From Acidobacteriota bacterium (GTDB lineage: Bacteria; Actinomycetota; Acidimicrobiia; Acidimicrobiales; Microtrichaceae): a stretch of DNA of 64,000 nt. The notes under the pieces were generated by a model. It had not been told where the DNA came from, did not search any database, and saw nothing but the letters and a program-made list of their open reading frames with translations. The stretch is taken from the NCBI GenBank assembly GCA_003577145.1, contig QEUP01000013.1, positions 145,001 through 209,000 of the forward strand, written 5' to 3'. This document shows, one piece after another, positions 36,728 to 49,414 of this stretch. The position numbers and the translations under genes were made by a program. Position 1 is the stretch's first letter; each line of letters starts with the position of its first letter.

Positions 36728-37066
36728 CTAGTGGCCGGCGTCTTTGTCCCCCGTCGGGCCGAAGACGGCTGCGGCGTCTGCTGCTGCGGCGGCGGCAGCC
36801 TCTGCCTCGCGGGCTTCGGGATCGATGTCGACCGCCACGATCTTGTCGGCTTCGATCTCCTCGAACGCGATCGAGAGCGGTTTGCGGGCCACCGAGGTGA
36901 CCTGGGGAGGAACCGAGGCCCCCAGCCCCTCACCGAGCTGACCGAAGTAGCTGTTGATCAGGCGCGCCCTGGTGGAGGCAAGCGTCACCAGCTTGAACTT
37001 CGACCCGGCGCGATCGAGGAGCCCCTCGATCGGTGGCTTCATCATCGTCTCGTAGCTGTCAGGCAT
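36728..37066 (-). CDS. rpoZ: RNA polymerase omega subunit
   Basis: Small subunit that helps assemble RNA polymerase. The 112 residues contain the omega core: PPIEGLLDRAGSKFKLVTLA followed by TRARLINSYF and the KPLSIAFEEIEADKI block. The last 30 residues are an Ala/Glu-rich tail (AREAEAAAAAAADAAAV). ATG 37066 fits the usual start; the longer frame upstream has no likeness. Upstream, 121 bp separate it from gmk. Confidence 0.95.
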   Translation of the reverse strand: MPDSYETMMKPPIEGLLDRAGSKFKLVTLASTRARLINSYFGQLGEGLGASVPPQVTSVARKPLSIAFEEIEADKIVAVDIDPEAREAEAAAAAAADAAAVFGPTGDKDAGH

Positions 37067-37187
37067 TGCTGCTCCCGAGGGGATGGGCGACGGGCAACCC
37101 TCCACGGTAGCACCGGCTGCCTCCCGGAAACGACCACCGTCCGTGTTCGCCAGGACGCGATGTTGCTCGGGCCCTCACCCTGGATGA

Positions 37188-37742
37188 TCACGCCTGAGTG
37201 GATCGAGCGCGATGCTCAGCGATCGCGCCCAGGACATCCTCCACAGCCTGATCCAGGGCATCGTTGACGATCACGACCGCCTCCAGTTCCACGGCGGCGC
37301 CTGCTTCCTCGGCTGCCTTGGCCAGACGCTGGTTGACCATCTCATCGCTGTCGCCCCGGGCGCGTAGCCGTGCTTCCTGGGACTCAGCACCTGGCGGCAC
37401 CACGAATATGAACAAAGCGTCCGGGAACCTCGCCTTCAGTTGCCGAGCCCCTTGCACGTCGATCTCGAATACTGCGTCGTGACCAGCCGGCACCTGAGGG
37501 ACAGGTGTGCCATAGAGGTTACCGAGGAACTCAGCCCATTCGAGGAACCCGCCTTCGGCGATACGCGCCTCGAACTCCCGCTCCGACACGAATTCATAGG
37601 CCTGCGGATCCTCTCCCTCGCGACGCGGTCGGGTCGTCCACGAACGGCTCAACCACAACCTCGGATCGCGGTCGAGAAGGCGCTCGACGATGGTTCCCTT
37701 GCCCGCTCCACCCGGACCGGAGATGACGATGATCAGGATCAA
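37188..37742 (-). CDS. gmk: Guanylate kinase
   Basis: Phosphorylates GMP to GDP. The P-loop is ISGPGGAGKGTI, followed by SRSWTTRPRREGE (GMP-binding), EFLGNLYGTP, and the lid region RLRARGDSDEMVNQRL. It has 184 residues. The start is uncertain: TTG 37742 lies very close after GGAAGAGG, and no ATG or GTG is near. The mihF-gmk pair is a hallmark of actinobacteria. Confidence 0.95.
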   Translation of the reverse strand: MILIIVISGPGGAGKGTIVERLLDRDPRLWLSRSWTTRPRREGEDPQAYEFVSEREFEARIAEGGFLEWAEFLGNLYGTPVPQVPAGHDAVFEIDVQGARQLKARFPDALFIFVVPPGAESQEARLRARGDSDEMVNQRLAKAAEEAGAAVELEAVVIVNDALDQAVEDVLGAIAEHRARSTQA

Positions 37743-37772
37743 CCCTCTTCCACGAGGCTGCGTGCCGAAGGC

Positions 37773-38093
37773 CTATCGCGGGGGGAATGTCTCCAGCAGG
37801 GCAGCCCTTTGCTGGTCGCCCAAGCCCTTCATCTTCCTGCTCTCGCTGATGCCGATGTCGCGCATCGTCCGTCTCGCCTTGACCTTCCCCACGCCTGGCA
37901 AAGACTCGAGTACCGCGAGCACCCGGGTCTTGGCGATGACCTCGTCGGTCGGCGTCGCCTCTATCACCTCGGCGAGCACGACCGCACCTGTCTTGAGCTT
38001 CTCCTTCAACTCGGCACGCGCCCGCCTCGCTTCAGCAGCTTTCTCGAGGGCTGCCTGCCGTTGGCCTGGCGTCAGCGAGGGCGGTTGTGGCAT
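37773..38093 (-). CDS. mihF: Actinobacterial integration host factor
   Basis: Nucleoid protein that binds and bends DNA; essential in mycobacteria. The 106 residues have a helical N-terminus (LTPGQRQAALEKAAEARRARAE), then VIAKTRVLAVLESLPGVGKVKARRTM, which is the helix-two-turn-helix core, ending in GLGDQQRAALLETF. ATG 38093 was chosen from this typical start. It lies 30 bases before gmk. Confidence 0.96.
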   Translation of the reverse strand: MPQPPSLTPGQRQAALEKAAEARRARAELKEKLKTGAVVLAEVIEATPTDEVIAKTRVLAVLESLPGVGKVKARRTMRDIGISESRKMKGLGDQQRAALLETFPPR

Positions 38094-38281
38094 GCGCGCA
38101 CGATAGCCGTTTCCCTGTGCCTTCGGCGTTGCGTTCAAGACCCCGGGCTGCGCCGATCCGAACAGCCCCTTCCCGCTGCCCCCTGCCCGCTGCCCCGGCC
38201 TGCATCTGTGCAAGCGTGTGTGCCCGAACGGCTCGTACGCGAGGGTCGGCCGGGTGGTCAGCGCAGCCACCGGCCGCCCGA

Positions 38282-38980
38282 TCAGGAGATCTCGGCGGCG
38301 ATGGCCTCTGCCGCCCGGGCCGGCTGGTCGGCCCTGGTGACCGCACGTCCGATGACCAACATGTCAGCACCCTGGTCGATGGCTTGGCGGGGGGTGGCCG
38401 ACCTCACCTGGTCGTGCTGGGGCACCCCTTCGGGGCGGATGCCCGCCACCACCCGACGCAAGCGGGGCGCGAACTCCCGGGCGTCCTTCAGATCTCCCGC
38501 AGCCAGGATCAGACCTCCGCACCCGCCTTCTGCGGCGACCCGTACCCGCTTGGGCACTATGTGGGAAGGGGCATCGTCGTCGCTGGTCAGCACCGTGACC
38601 GCCAGCGCCACCGGTGGCTCGAGACCGGCGTTCCTCGCCCCTTCCTCGAGGCCGTCGACACCAGCCTTGAGCATGGGAACGCCTCCGTGGGCATGCAGGG
38701 TCAGGTAGTCGACGCCGAGTGCCCCCAGTACCCGTGCTGCCCGATTGACCGTGGTGGGGATGTCATGCAGTTTCAGGTCGAGGAAGACCTCGTAGCCGAG
38801 GTCTCTGAGTGCGCCTATCGAGTCGGGACCGGCGGCGCTGTAGAGCTCCAACCCGATCTTCGCCACGCCGAACCACGGCTGGAGCTCTCTGGCGAGGCGG
38901 TTGGCTGCAACGAGGTCGTCCACGTCGAGCGCCAGGGCCAGGCGGCTCTTGACGTCATCGCTCGCTCCGTTGTCCCCCAT
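38282..38980 (-). CDS. pyrF: Orotidine 5'-phosphate decarboxylase
   Basis: Last step to UMP. The 232 residues show LALALDVDDLVAANRLA, the catalytic loop VFLDLKLHDIPTTVNRAA and the C-terminal phosphate site DMLVIGRAVTRADQPARAA. ATG 38980 has GGAGG 5 bases upstream and lies inside the last codons of pyrD (26-bp overlap). It ends the pyrimidine operon; 188 bp without a gene follow before mihF. Confidence 0.96.
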   Translation of the reverse strand: MGDNGASDDVKSRLALALDVDDLVAANRLARELQPWFGVAKIGLELYSAAGPDSIGALRDLGYEVFLDLKLHDIPTTVNRAARVLGALGVDYLTLHAHGGVPMLKAGVDGLEEGARNAGLEPPVALAVTVLTSDDDAPSHIVPKRVRVAAEGGCGGLILAAGDLKDAREFAPRLRRVVAGIRPEGVPQHDQVRSATPRQAIDQGADMLVIGRAVTRADQPARAAEAIAAEIS

Positions 38981-39901
38981 GGGCACCTCCGCTCAGTTCC
39001 CCTACGTCGACCACCCCGTGACCGCGGCACCATTGTTCCAGACCATCGAGCACCGATTCGACTGCCCGAGGATCGGCAAAGCCGGCGGTGCCGACCTGGA
39101 CTGCGTTCGCCCCTGCCAACATCAGCTCGGCGGCGTCAGCCCCTGTGGCCACGCCGCCAACGCCGACAATGGGCAGATCCGGGAAGACGGCACGGCAATC
39201 GTAGATCGCCCGCACAGCCAGTGGGCGGATCGCCGGTCCCGACAGCCCACCGCGCCCGGCACCCAACCGTGGTCTGCGGGTTTCGGTGTCGATCACCATG
39301 GCCGGCAAGGTGTTGATCAACGTCAGGGCCGAAGCGCCGCCCTCCACGGCCGCGGCTGCGATCTCGGTCAGGTCCGTCACCTGGTATGTGAGCTTCGCCC
39401 ACCGTGGCCGGCCGGCCACCGCGGTTGCAGCCAGCACCTCGCAAGTGGCATCAGGGGATTGGCCGAACATCTTGTCCTGGTTCTGGCGGTTGGGGCAGGA
39501 CAGGTTCACCTCCACGGCCACGACCTCCGGTGGCGCGCCCGCCATCAGCTCTGCGGCCTCACCGAACTCGTCCGCGGCGTGTCCCCAGATGCTGGCCACC
39601 ACCCTTTCGACCCCCGTCGCCAGGAGAGCGGGGAGCTGCTCCTCGATCCACGCCTTCACACCCGGTCCCTGCAACCCGACGCTGTTGATCATGCCCGCAG
39701 GCGTCTCATGGACACGCGGACCCGGGTTTCCCGGCCACGGTCGAGGGGACTGGGACTTCACCACGACCGCGCCCAGGCGGGCGAGGTCCACGAAGGAAGC
39801 AAGCTCGTCTGCGTATCCGGCGGTACCAGCCGCAGTCATGACAGGGTTGGGCAGCTCGAGCTCACCCACCTGCACGACCATGGACGGAGTCAGCCCGGCC
39901 A

Positions 39902-39902
<1 letters not shown>
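38955..39902 (-). CDS. pyrD: Dihydroorotate dehydrogenase, class 1B-like catalytic subunit
   Basis: Oxidises dihydroorotate to orotate with FMN. The 315 residues include VMTAAGTAGYADEL, VNLSCPN with the class 1 catalytic Cys, and GGLSGPAIRPLAVRAIYD, which is typical of class 1B. Class 1B enzymes normally need a PyrK iron-sulfur/FAD partner, yet no pyrK lies between carB and pyrF. GTG 39905 and ATG 39902 are both possible starts overlapping the carB stop (GTGATG). Confidence 0.94.
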
Positions 39903-43228
<3,326 letters not shown>

Positions 43229-43231
43229 GCC

Positions 43232-44311
43232 TCAGGCCCTGCCTTCCATCAGCGCCGCGAACCGGTTGAACAGGTAGCGGGCATCGTGGGGCCCCGGCCC
43301 TGCCTCGGGGTGATACTGGACGCTGAACGCCGGCAGGTTCGTGCACCGCAAGCCCTCGATGGTGTCGTCATTGAGGTTGACGTGGGTTATCTCCACGTTG
43401 TCCAAGCCCGAGTCAACTACCGCGTAGTTGTGGTTCTGGCTCGTTATCTCCACCTTCCCGGTCAAGCGATCCTGAACCGGGTGGTTACCACCGTGGTGGC
43501 CGAATGGAAGCTTGGCGGTCTCCCCACCCAGCGCGAGAGCCAGGATCTGGTGACCCATGCAGATCCCGAACACGGGGACCTCTCCGAGCAACTGCCTGAC
43601 GTTGGCCGGTGCGTGCAGTACTGCAGCCGGGTCTCCCGGTCCGTTTGACAGGAAGACGCCATCCGGCTCGAAGCTCAGCACCTCCGCTGCCGGCGTGTGG
43701 GCCGGGACCACATCGACGGTGGCGATGTCGGCCAGCTGCCGCAGGATCGTCGTCTTCATCCCGTAGTCGTAGGCGACCACATGCGCCCGACCGTTGCCGA
43801 AGCGGTATGGCTCTTCGCAGGTCACCGTCGTGACGAGGTCCTGGCCGTCGGTTCCCGTCGCGGCCACTGCCGCCGCCGCGAGTATCGATTCGCCGGCGGT
43901 CCCGAACGCGCCGGGCATGGCCCCCTGATCGCGGATGTGCCTGGTGAGGCGGCGCGTGTCGAGCCCGGCTATGCCGGGGATGCCGTGGCGCCTCAGGTAG
44001 TCGTCCAGCTCGCCCTCGGAGCGCCAGCTGCTCCTGCGCCTAGCCAGGTCGCGCACGACGACACCACGACAGAACGGACGTGCGCTCTCCTCGTCGGCAG
44101 CCGTGACCCCGTAGTTGCCGATGTGGGTGCAGGTGAAGGTGATGATCTGGCCGGCGTAGGAGGGGTCGGAGATCACTTCTTGGTAGCCGGTGAGGACAGT
44201 GTTGAACACGACCTCCCCGGAGGTCACCCCGCCCTCCGGTTTCGCCCCTATGGCCTCACCTTCGAACAACGTGCCGTCGTGGAGGACGAGGGCTGCCTCT
44301 TGAAGCGTCAC
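43232..44311 (-). CDS. carA: Carbamoyl-phosphate synthase small subunit
   Basis: Glutaminase chain that passes ammonia to CarB. The 359 residues have the N-terminal domain ([21 protein letters not shown]) and the class I amidotransferase domain with [17 protein letters not shown] (catalytic Cys) and [14 protein letters not shown] (His). GTG 44311 overlaps the pyrC stop by 4 bases. Confidence 0.98.
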   Translation of the reverse strand: MTLQEAALVLHDGTLFEGEAIGAKPEGGVTSGEVVFNTVLTGYQEVISDPSYAGQIITFTCTHIGNYGVTAADEESARPFCRGVVVRDLARRRSSWRSEGELDDYLRRHGIPGIAGLDTRRLTRHIRDQGAMPGAFGTAGESILAAAAVAATGTDGQDLVTTVTCEEPYRFGNGRAHVVAYDYGMKTTILRQLADIATVDVVPAHTPAAEVLSFEPDGVFLSNGPGDPAAVLHAPANVRQLLGEVPVFGICMGHQILALALGGETAKLPFGHHGGNHPVQDRLTGKVEITSQNHNYAVVDSGLDNVEITHVNLNDDTIEGLRCTNLPAFSVQYHPEAGPGPHDARYLFNRFAALMEGRA

Positions 44312-45591
44312 CTCTGAGCCATCCCTTCGAAGACGACCGGCTCCCCGTCGACGAAGGTGTGGCGAATGCGGCCCCTGACCCGCCTGCCTTCATAGGGGAC
44401 GTTGCTGCTGCGACTGGCTCCGCCCGATCCGTCTATGACCCATTCCTCCCTCGGGTCGAGGACACAGATGTTGGCAGGACGGCCCTCGGCGATCGGTCCG
44501 CCGTGCCTGTCCTTGATCCGGGCGATCGCCGCGGGTCGCCAGGACAGGAGGGCGAGGACCTCCTGGATCTCCAGCTCCAGCTCGGTGATCGCCAATGCGA
44601 GGGCGTATTCGAGCCCCAGCATGCCCGGGGGCGCCTGATCGAACGGCTTTTCCTTCTCCTCCGGGGGATGCGGGGCATGGTCGGTGGCGATGGCGTCGAC
44701 GGTGCCGTCTGCCAGCCCGGCCTTGACAGCAGCGACATCATCGGCAGTCCGCAGCGGTGGATGGACCTTGAACACAGGGTCGAATCCTCCACAGCAGGTA
44801 TCAGTGAGGGTGAAGTGGTGCGGCGCAGCTTCAGCGGTCACGGTGAGGCCACCCCCCTTGGCGGCGGCGACCATTGCGACTGATCCACGCGTCGACAGGT
44901 GCAGGAAGTGCAACCTGGCCCCGGTCAGCCGGGCGAGCGCCAGATCGCGCATCACCATCAGCTCCTCGGCTTCGGCCGGTTGACCCGGTATCCCCAAACG
45001 GGAGGACCATTCCCCCTCGTTCATGTGGGTACCCTCGGATAGCGAGGCGACCTCGCAGTGCTGCGCGAGCGTGACCCCGAGGGCCGTGGAGTACTCGAGG
45101 GCTCGTCTCATCAAACGGTCGTCCTGTACTCCGCAGCCGTCGTCGGTGAAGAGCCGGACCCCTAGCTCTGCCATCTCAGCCATGGGCGCCAGACGCTCGC
45201 CATGCCGACCCACGGTGATGGCACCGGTGGGGTATACGTCGACCGCGGCGACGGCTCCGAGGTCCAGGACCTCGCGGACCACCGCCGCGCTGTCGATGGC
45301 GGGTGTCGTGTTCGGCATGGCCATGACCGCAGTGAACCCGCCTAGCGCCGCGGCCCGTGCACCGCTCTCGACCGTCTCCGCCTCCTCACGACCGGGCTGG
45401 CGGAGATGGGTGTGGAGGTCCACCAGGCCCGGCGCGACGACACAGCCGCCGGCGTCGATGACACGGTCACCGCCCAGATCGGGGCCAACCGCCGCGATGG
45501 CGCCGTTCTGCACGACGACGTCGCTGGTACGTTCGCCGGTCTCGTCGATCACCACACCACCCTTGAGGACGACGCTTCGGCTCTCACGCAC
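44308..45591 (-). CDS. pyrC: Dihydroorotase
   Basis: Closes carbamoyl-aspartate to dihydroorotate; class I zinc enzyme. The 427 residues include [16 protein letters not shown] (metal His pair), [18 protein letters not shown] and [15 protein letters not shown] (catalytic Asp). GTG 45591 is favoured because GGAGGTG sits 6 bases upstream; it overlaps the pyrB stop by 8 bases. GTG 45600 is the alternative. Confidence 0.96.
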   Translation of the reverse strand: MRESRSVVLKGGVVIDETGERTSDVVVQNGAIAAVGPDLGGDRVIDAGGCVVAPGLVDLHTHLRQPGREEAETVESGARAAALGGFTAVMAMPNTTPAIDSAAVVREVLDLGAVAAVDVYPTGAITVGRHGERLAPMAEMAELGVRLFTDDGCGVQDDRLMRRALEYSTALGVTLAQHCEVASLSEGTHMNEGEWSSRLGIPGQPAEAEELMVMRDLALARLTGARLHFLHLSTRGSVAMVAAAKGGGLTVTAEAAPHHFTLTDTCCGGFDPVFKVHPPLRTADDVAAVKAGLADGTVDAIATDHAPHPPEEKEKPFDQAPPGMLGLEYALALAITELELEIQEVLALLSWRPAAIARIKDRHGGPIAEGRPANICVLDPREEWVIDGSGGASRSSNVPYEGRRVRGRIRHTFVDGEPVVFEGMAQR

Positions 45592-46549
45592 TGCTTTCAC
45601 CTCCGACCACCTCGGAACGAGCGGCAGTAGATCTCGCATCGCCCGCTGAACCGAGGATCGCGAAGAGCACGGCCATGCGGACCGCCACGCCGTTGCGCAC
45701 CTGATCTGTGATCACAGATCTGGGGAGCTCGGCCACATCGGCTGCTATCTCGATCCCGCGATTCACCGGGCCCGGGTGCATTATCAACGCGTCGGGCGGC
45801 AAGAGCTCTGCTCGCCGGGCGGTCAAACCGAAGTAGGCGGTGTACTCGCGGAGCGAGGGCAGCAGCGCCTCGGCTTGACGCTCGAGCTGGATGCGCAGCA
45901 GATAGCAGACGTCGAGCTTCGGCAACACCTCGTCCAGATCGTGGGTCACACGGACCGGCCAGCCCCGCAAGCTCGGCGGCAACAGCGTTGGTGGCGCCAC
46001 GAGGGTCACACTGGCACCGAGCATGGTGAAGGCGGCGACGTTGGACCGGGCAACACGCGAGTGCTTGATGTCCCCGACGATCGCCACCTCGCGACCTTCG
46101 AGGCTCCCCAGCCTGGTCTGGATCGTGTAGCAGTCGAGGAGAGCCTGAGTCGGGTGCTCATGCCAGCCGTCGCCTGCGTTCACGATGCCCGCCTCGACCC
46201 AGTTCTGCAGCTGACGGGGAACACCGGCCGAAGCGTGTCGTACCACCATCAGGTCGACTCCCATCGCTTCGATGGTCTGGGCGGTATCTCGCAGGGATTC
46301 GCCCTTCTTCACAGAGGACGAGCTCACGGAGAAACCGACCGTTTCCGCCGACAGGCGCTTCGCCGCCGTCTCGAACGACAGGCGAGTTCGCGTGGACTCC
46401 TCGAAGAACATCAGCGCGACGGTTCGCCCGCGCAACGCCGGGACCTTCGGGATGGGCCGAGAGCTGACCTCGACGAACTTCTCGGTGAGCGCCAGGAGCG
46501 ACTCGAGCTCTTCCCGGTCGAGGTCGCTCGTCGCGATCAGATGCCTCAC
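45584..46549 (-). CDS. pyrB: Aspartate carbamoyltransferase catalytic subunit
   Basis: Condenses aspartate with carbamoyl phosphate. The 321 residues carry FEESTRTRLSFETAAKRL (phosphate loop), NAGDGWHEHPTQALLDCYTI, and IMHPGPVNRGIEI. No regulatory pyrI is nearby. GTG 46549 overlaps the pyrR stop by 4 bases, which ties pyrB translation to pyrR. Confidence 0.97.
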   Translation of the reverse strand: MRHLIATSDLDREELESLLALTEKFVEVSSRPIPKVPALRGRTVALMFFEESTRTRLSFETAAKRLSAETVGFSVSSSSVKKGESLRDTAQTIEAMGVDLMVVRHASAGVPRQLQNWVEAGIVNAGDGWHEHPTQALLDCYTIQTRLGSLEGREVAIVGDIKHSRVARSNVAAFTMLGASVTLVAPPTLLPPSLRGWPVRVTHDLDEVLPKLDVCYLLRIQLERQAEALLPSLREYTAYFGLTARRAELLPPDALIMHPGPVNRGIEIAADVAELPRSVITDQVRNGVAVRMAVLFAILGSAGDARSTAARSEVVGGESSA

Positions 46550-47115
46550 CGTTTTGCCATCTCCCCGAGTTCGACCCCCTCGAGCGTGGCATTCACCATC
46601 TCGTCTCGGCGGGTCGGCAGGTTCTTGCCGACGAAGTCGGGCCGGATGGGCAGTTCCCTGTGACCCCTGTCGACCATGACAGCGAGCTGCACTGCCCTCG
46701 GCCGTCCGTAGTCGATCAAGGCGTCGAGTGCGGCGCGGATTGTCCGCCCGGTGAACAGAACGTCGTCCACCAGAACCACGATCCTTCCTGTGAGATCGAA
46801 GGGGATGCTGGTCTCCGCCTCGGGCAGCACCGGACGCAGGCCGATGTCGTCGCGGTAGAAGGCGACGTCGATGGTGCCGACCGCCATCCGCTTGCCATCG
46901 ACCTGTTCGAGTGCCTCGGCCAGGGCCCATGCAAAGGGCACGCCACCGGTCTGGAGGCCGATCAACTCGACCTGGTCCAGCCCGTGGTTGTGCTCGATGA
47001 TCTCGTGGGCCATCCGCCAGATGGCACGACGGATGTCTTCGCCGTCGAGGACACGGGTACGGGCAACGAAAACGCCCCCGTAAGGGGGCGTGATGCGGCG
47101 CTCGCGTTCGGCCAA
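46546..47115 (-). CDS. pyrR: PyrR, pyrimidine operon regulator / uracil phosphoribosyltransferase
   Basis: UMP-responsive RNA-binding protein of the phosphoribosyltransferase fold. The 189 residues contain IIEHNHGLDQVELIGLQTGG, the PRPP site VVLVDDVLFTGRTIRAAL, and LVDRGHRELPIRPDFVGKN with MVDRGH as seen here. TTG 47115 is the only reasonable start: no ATG or GTG lies between it and the conserved VLDGEDIRRAI, and GAGGA precedes it. Its leader has a PyrR-loop match and its first codons encode a terminator-like hairpin. Confidence 0.93.
   Translation of the reverse strand: MAERERRITPPYGGVFVARTRVLDGEDIRRAIWRMAHEIIEHNHGLDQVELIGLQTGGVPFAWALAEALEQVDGKRMAVGTIDVAFYRDDIGLRPVLPEAETSIPFDLTGRIVVLVDDVLFTGRTIRAALDALIDYGRPRAVQLAVMVDRGHRELPIRPDFVGKNLPTRRDEMVNATLEGVELGEMAKR
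47065..47091 (-). terminator. Terminator-like hairpin inside the first pyrR codons
   Basis: In the transcript CGCCCCC (47090-47084) pairs with GGGGGCG (47079-47073) around a 4-base loop, extended by one A-T pair, and is followed by TTTTCGTT. This is a good intrinsic-terminator shape. It lies about 24 bases inside pyrR if TTG 47115 is the start, so it could act as an attenuator when early translation is blocked. Confidence 0.6.
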
Positions 47116-47128
47116 TGGTCCTCTTCCT

Positions 47129-47150
47129 GTCCGTGTGGGCCTCACCGGAC
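47129..47150 (-). promoter_or_regulatory. PyrR-binding loop
   Basis: The transcript can fold GTCCG (47150-47146) with CGGAC (47133-47129), and the upstream arm and loop contain CGGTGAGGC. This matches the PyrR-binding core CNGNGAGGC known from Bacillus and mycobacterial pyr leaders. It lies 13 bases ahead of the TTG start, right beside the Shine-Dalgarno site, so bound PyrR should block translation. Confidence 0.7.
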
Positions 47151-47171
47151 CCGCGTAACGGTCAGGATCCG

Positions 47172-47199
47172 ACTCTACCAGCTCGCCGGCCGGCGCCAA
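47172..47199 (-). promoter_or_regulatory. Candidate promoter of the pyr operon
   Basis: On the minus strand TTGGCG (47199-47194) and TAGAGT (47177-47172) are 16 bases apart. The expected start near 47165 gives a leader of about 50 bases that contains the whole PyrR-binding hairpin. Confidence 0.5.
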
Positions 47200-47263
47200 C
47201 CCCTTATCACGGGCCTACCGTGAGGTCGTCCGACGGCAGGGGCCGGCGCTGGGTGACGCCGAC

Positions 47264-47713
47264 TCAGCCGCCCCGCGGCGCGTCCCGCCGGTCGGGGCCC
47301 CCTCCGCGCAGCTCTCGTGCCAGCCGGGAGAGGAGACCGTTGACGAAGCGGCCGGACTCCTCGGTGGAGTACTCCTTCGCCAGCGACACCGCCTCCGAGA
47401 TGGCTACGGCCGTTGGAACCTCGCGTAGCCTTGCCAGCTCGAAGGTGGCCATGCGCAGGATCTCCAAGTCGATCACGGGCATGCGTTCCAGCCGCCAGTC
47501 CACGCTGAAGCGCTCGATCAAGGCGTCGAGAGCGCCCCGCTCCGCAGCCACCCCTTTCACGATCACCGCCGCGAAGGGATCGGGCTCGACGGGTAGAGCG
47601 GCCAAGACCTCAGCCACCGGCAGGCCCTTGGAATCGGCCTCGTAGAGGAGCGCAAGGGCTCGCTCTCGTGCTTCTCGCCTCCGGCCGGTCGGGCTCGGCT
47701 CGTCAGGGCTCAC
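47264..47713 (-). CDS. nusB: Transcription antitermination factor NusB
   Basis: All-helical RNA-binding protein that acts with NusE in rRNA antitermination. In 149 residues: RREARERALALLYEADSKG, then MPVIDLEILRMATFEL and VAISEAVSLAKEYSTEESGRFVNGLL, which is the classic C-terminal block. GTG 47713 overlaps the efp stop by 4 bases. pyrR starts after about 150 bp. Confidence 0.96.
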   Translation of the reverse strand: MSPDEPSPTGRRREARERALALLYEADSKGLPVAEVLAALPVEPDPFAAVIVKGVAAERGALDALIERFSVDWRLERMPVIDLEILRMATFELARLREVPTAVAISEAVSLAKEYSTEESGRFVNGLLSRLARELRGGGPDRRDAPRGG

Positions 47714-48273
47714 GCGCGACTCAGGTACTCGCGCGATCTCGTATCGACCTTGACCTTCTCACCCGTCTCGAGGAAGAGCGGCACCTGAACCACCAATCCC
47801 GTTTCGAGCGTGGCGGGTTTGGTCGCACCCGAGACCCGATCTCCCTGTATGCCCGGCTCGGTCTCGGCGATCGTCAGCTCCACTGCCGCGGGCAGATCGA
47901 CCCCGGTGATCTCGCTACCGTACATCAGCAGTGTCGGAGTCGAGCCCTCGACCAGGAAGCTGACGGCATCCTTGAGGGTGCTCACCGGGACGGTGAGCTG
48001 CTCATAGGTCTCACTGTCCATGAACACATATGAGTCCCCTTCGCGATAGAGGAACTGCATCCCGCGCTTGTCGATCACCGCCCGCTGCATGCGCTCACCG
48101 GCCCGGAACGTCTTGTCCAGGACCGCCCCGCTGCGAACGTTCTTGAGCGTCGTTCGCACGAACGCTCCTCCCTTTCCCGGTTTCACGTGCTGGAACTCCA
48201 CGAGCTGGAACAGCCCCTCGGGCAGGTCCAAGGTCATTCCGTTCTTGAAATCTGCAGTTGAGATCTGCGGCAT
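47710..48273 (-). CDS. efp: Elongation factor P
   Basis: Relieves ribosomes stalled at proline runs. The 187 residues form three barrels; the tip loop reads PGKGGAFVR with Lys34 at the usual modification position. The C-terminal SRAYLSRA-type ending is seen as TRSREYLSRA. ATG 48273 has AGGAGAAG upstream. It is coupled to nusB. Confidence 0.97.
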   Translation of the reverse strand: MPQISTADFKNGMTLDLPEGLFQLVEFQHVKPGKGGAFVRTTLKNVRSGAVLDKTFRAGERMQRAVIDKRGMQFLYREGDSYVFMDSETYEQLTVPVSTLKDAVSFLVEGSTPTLLMYGSEITGVDLPAAVELTIAETEPGIQGDRVSGATKPATLETGLVVQVPLFLETGEKVKVDTRSREYLSRA

Positions 48274-48310
48274 CGCACTTCTCCTTCGGGTCCGGAAATC
48301 CGAGCGTTGC

Positions 48311-49414
48311 TCAGGCCACCACCGAACGGATCGGAGCGTGAGTCAGGCGCCTGCAGCCGTCCCCGGTCACCACGACCGTGTCCTCGACCCGTACACCGCC
48401 GTGCTCGGAAAGATATACGCCGGGCTCGACCGTGACCACGTTGCCCACGACCAGCACAGCCTCTGAAGTAGCGGCAATTCTCGGTGACTCATGGATCTCG
48501 AGCCCGACACCGTGGCCCGAGCTGTGCAGGAACGCCTCTGCCCAACCGGCCTCGGCGATGACATCCCTGCAAGCAGCATCGACCGCCGAGCAGTCCACGC
48601 CCGCGCCAACAGCTCCCACGCCGGCGGCCTCGCTCCTGACCACAACGTCGATCATCTCCTGCTGGGCTTGCGACCCCGCGCCCACGAGCACCGTCCGTGT
48701 CATGTCCGACCTGTAGCCGTCGACGAGCGCTCCGAAGTCGACGACCACCAGATCTCCCTCCCGAACGCGACGGTCGCCCGGCCGCGCGTGGGGCCTGGCA
48801 CCGTTCGGGCCCGATGCCACGATCGTCTCGAACGAAGTGCCGTCCGCCCCCAGCCTGTTCATCGTGAAGTCCAACTCGATGGCGAACTCCCGCTCGGTGG
48901 GGCCATCACTCAGCAGACCAACCACCATTTCGAGGGCCTCGTCGGCGATGGCCGCGGCGGCTTCGATCCGTGCGATCTCGCCCACGTCCTTGACTTCGCG
49001 GAGTCCCTCTATGACGTGCCCGGTCGGCACGAGCTCGGTGGCGGGGAACCATTCGGCAAAGCGTCTCTGGCCGGCCCAGCTGACCGACTCGGCTTCGAGG
49101 CCCAGACGTTTCAGTTGGCCCGCCGCCGGACCCATCACATCTCGTTGTCGCGTACTGGTGATCTCGATCCGCACCGCCACCCCGGCATTGCCGGTCTGCT
49201 CGGCCGCCTGTTCCCCGTAGCGACTGTCGCTCACCAAGAGCCACTCCTCTGGGGTGACGAGCAGCATGCCGGCGCTACCGGTGAACCCGGTGAGGTACCT
49301 GATGTTCACGACGTTCGTGACGAGCATGCCGTCGCACCCGGCTCTGGGCAGACGCTCGCTCAGACGCTCGCGCCGAGCGGCGTGGTCCATCGGCGGGAGG
49401 TCGGCTCCGGTCAT
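48311..49414 (-). CDS. pepQ: M24 family Xaa-Pro peptidase
   Basis: Cytoplasmic metallopeptidase that cuts X-Pro bonds. It has 367 residues. The N-terminal creatinase-like domain includes TNVVNIRYLTGFTGSAGM. The catalytic domain has the five metal ligands: VVDFGA, SDMTRTV, SSGHGVGLEIHE, VEPGVYL and VRVEDTVVV. The gene is next to efp, as in many Gram-positives. Aminopeptidase P versus prolidase cannot be told from sequence alone. ATG 49414 overlaps the aroQ stop (ATGA). Confidence 0.93.
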   Translation of the reverse strand: MTGADLPPMDHAARRERLSERLPRAGCDGMLVTNVVNIRYLTGFTGSAGMLLVTPEEWLLVSDSRYGEQAAEQTGNAGVAVRIEITSTRQRDVMGPAAGQLKRLGLEAESVSWAGQRRFAEWFPATELVPTGHVIEGLREVKDVGEIARIEAAAAIADEALEMVVGLLSDGPTEREFAIELDFTMNRLGADGTSFETIVASGPNGARPHARPGDRRVREGDLVVVDFGALVDGYRSDMTRTVLVGAGSQAQQEMIDVVVRSEAAGVGAVGAGVDCSAVDAACRDVIAEAGWAEAFLHSSGHGVGLEIHESPRIAATSEAVLVVGNVVTVEPGVYLSEHGGVRVEDTVVVTGDGCRRLTHAPIRSVVA

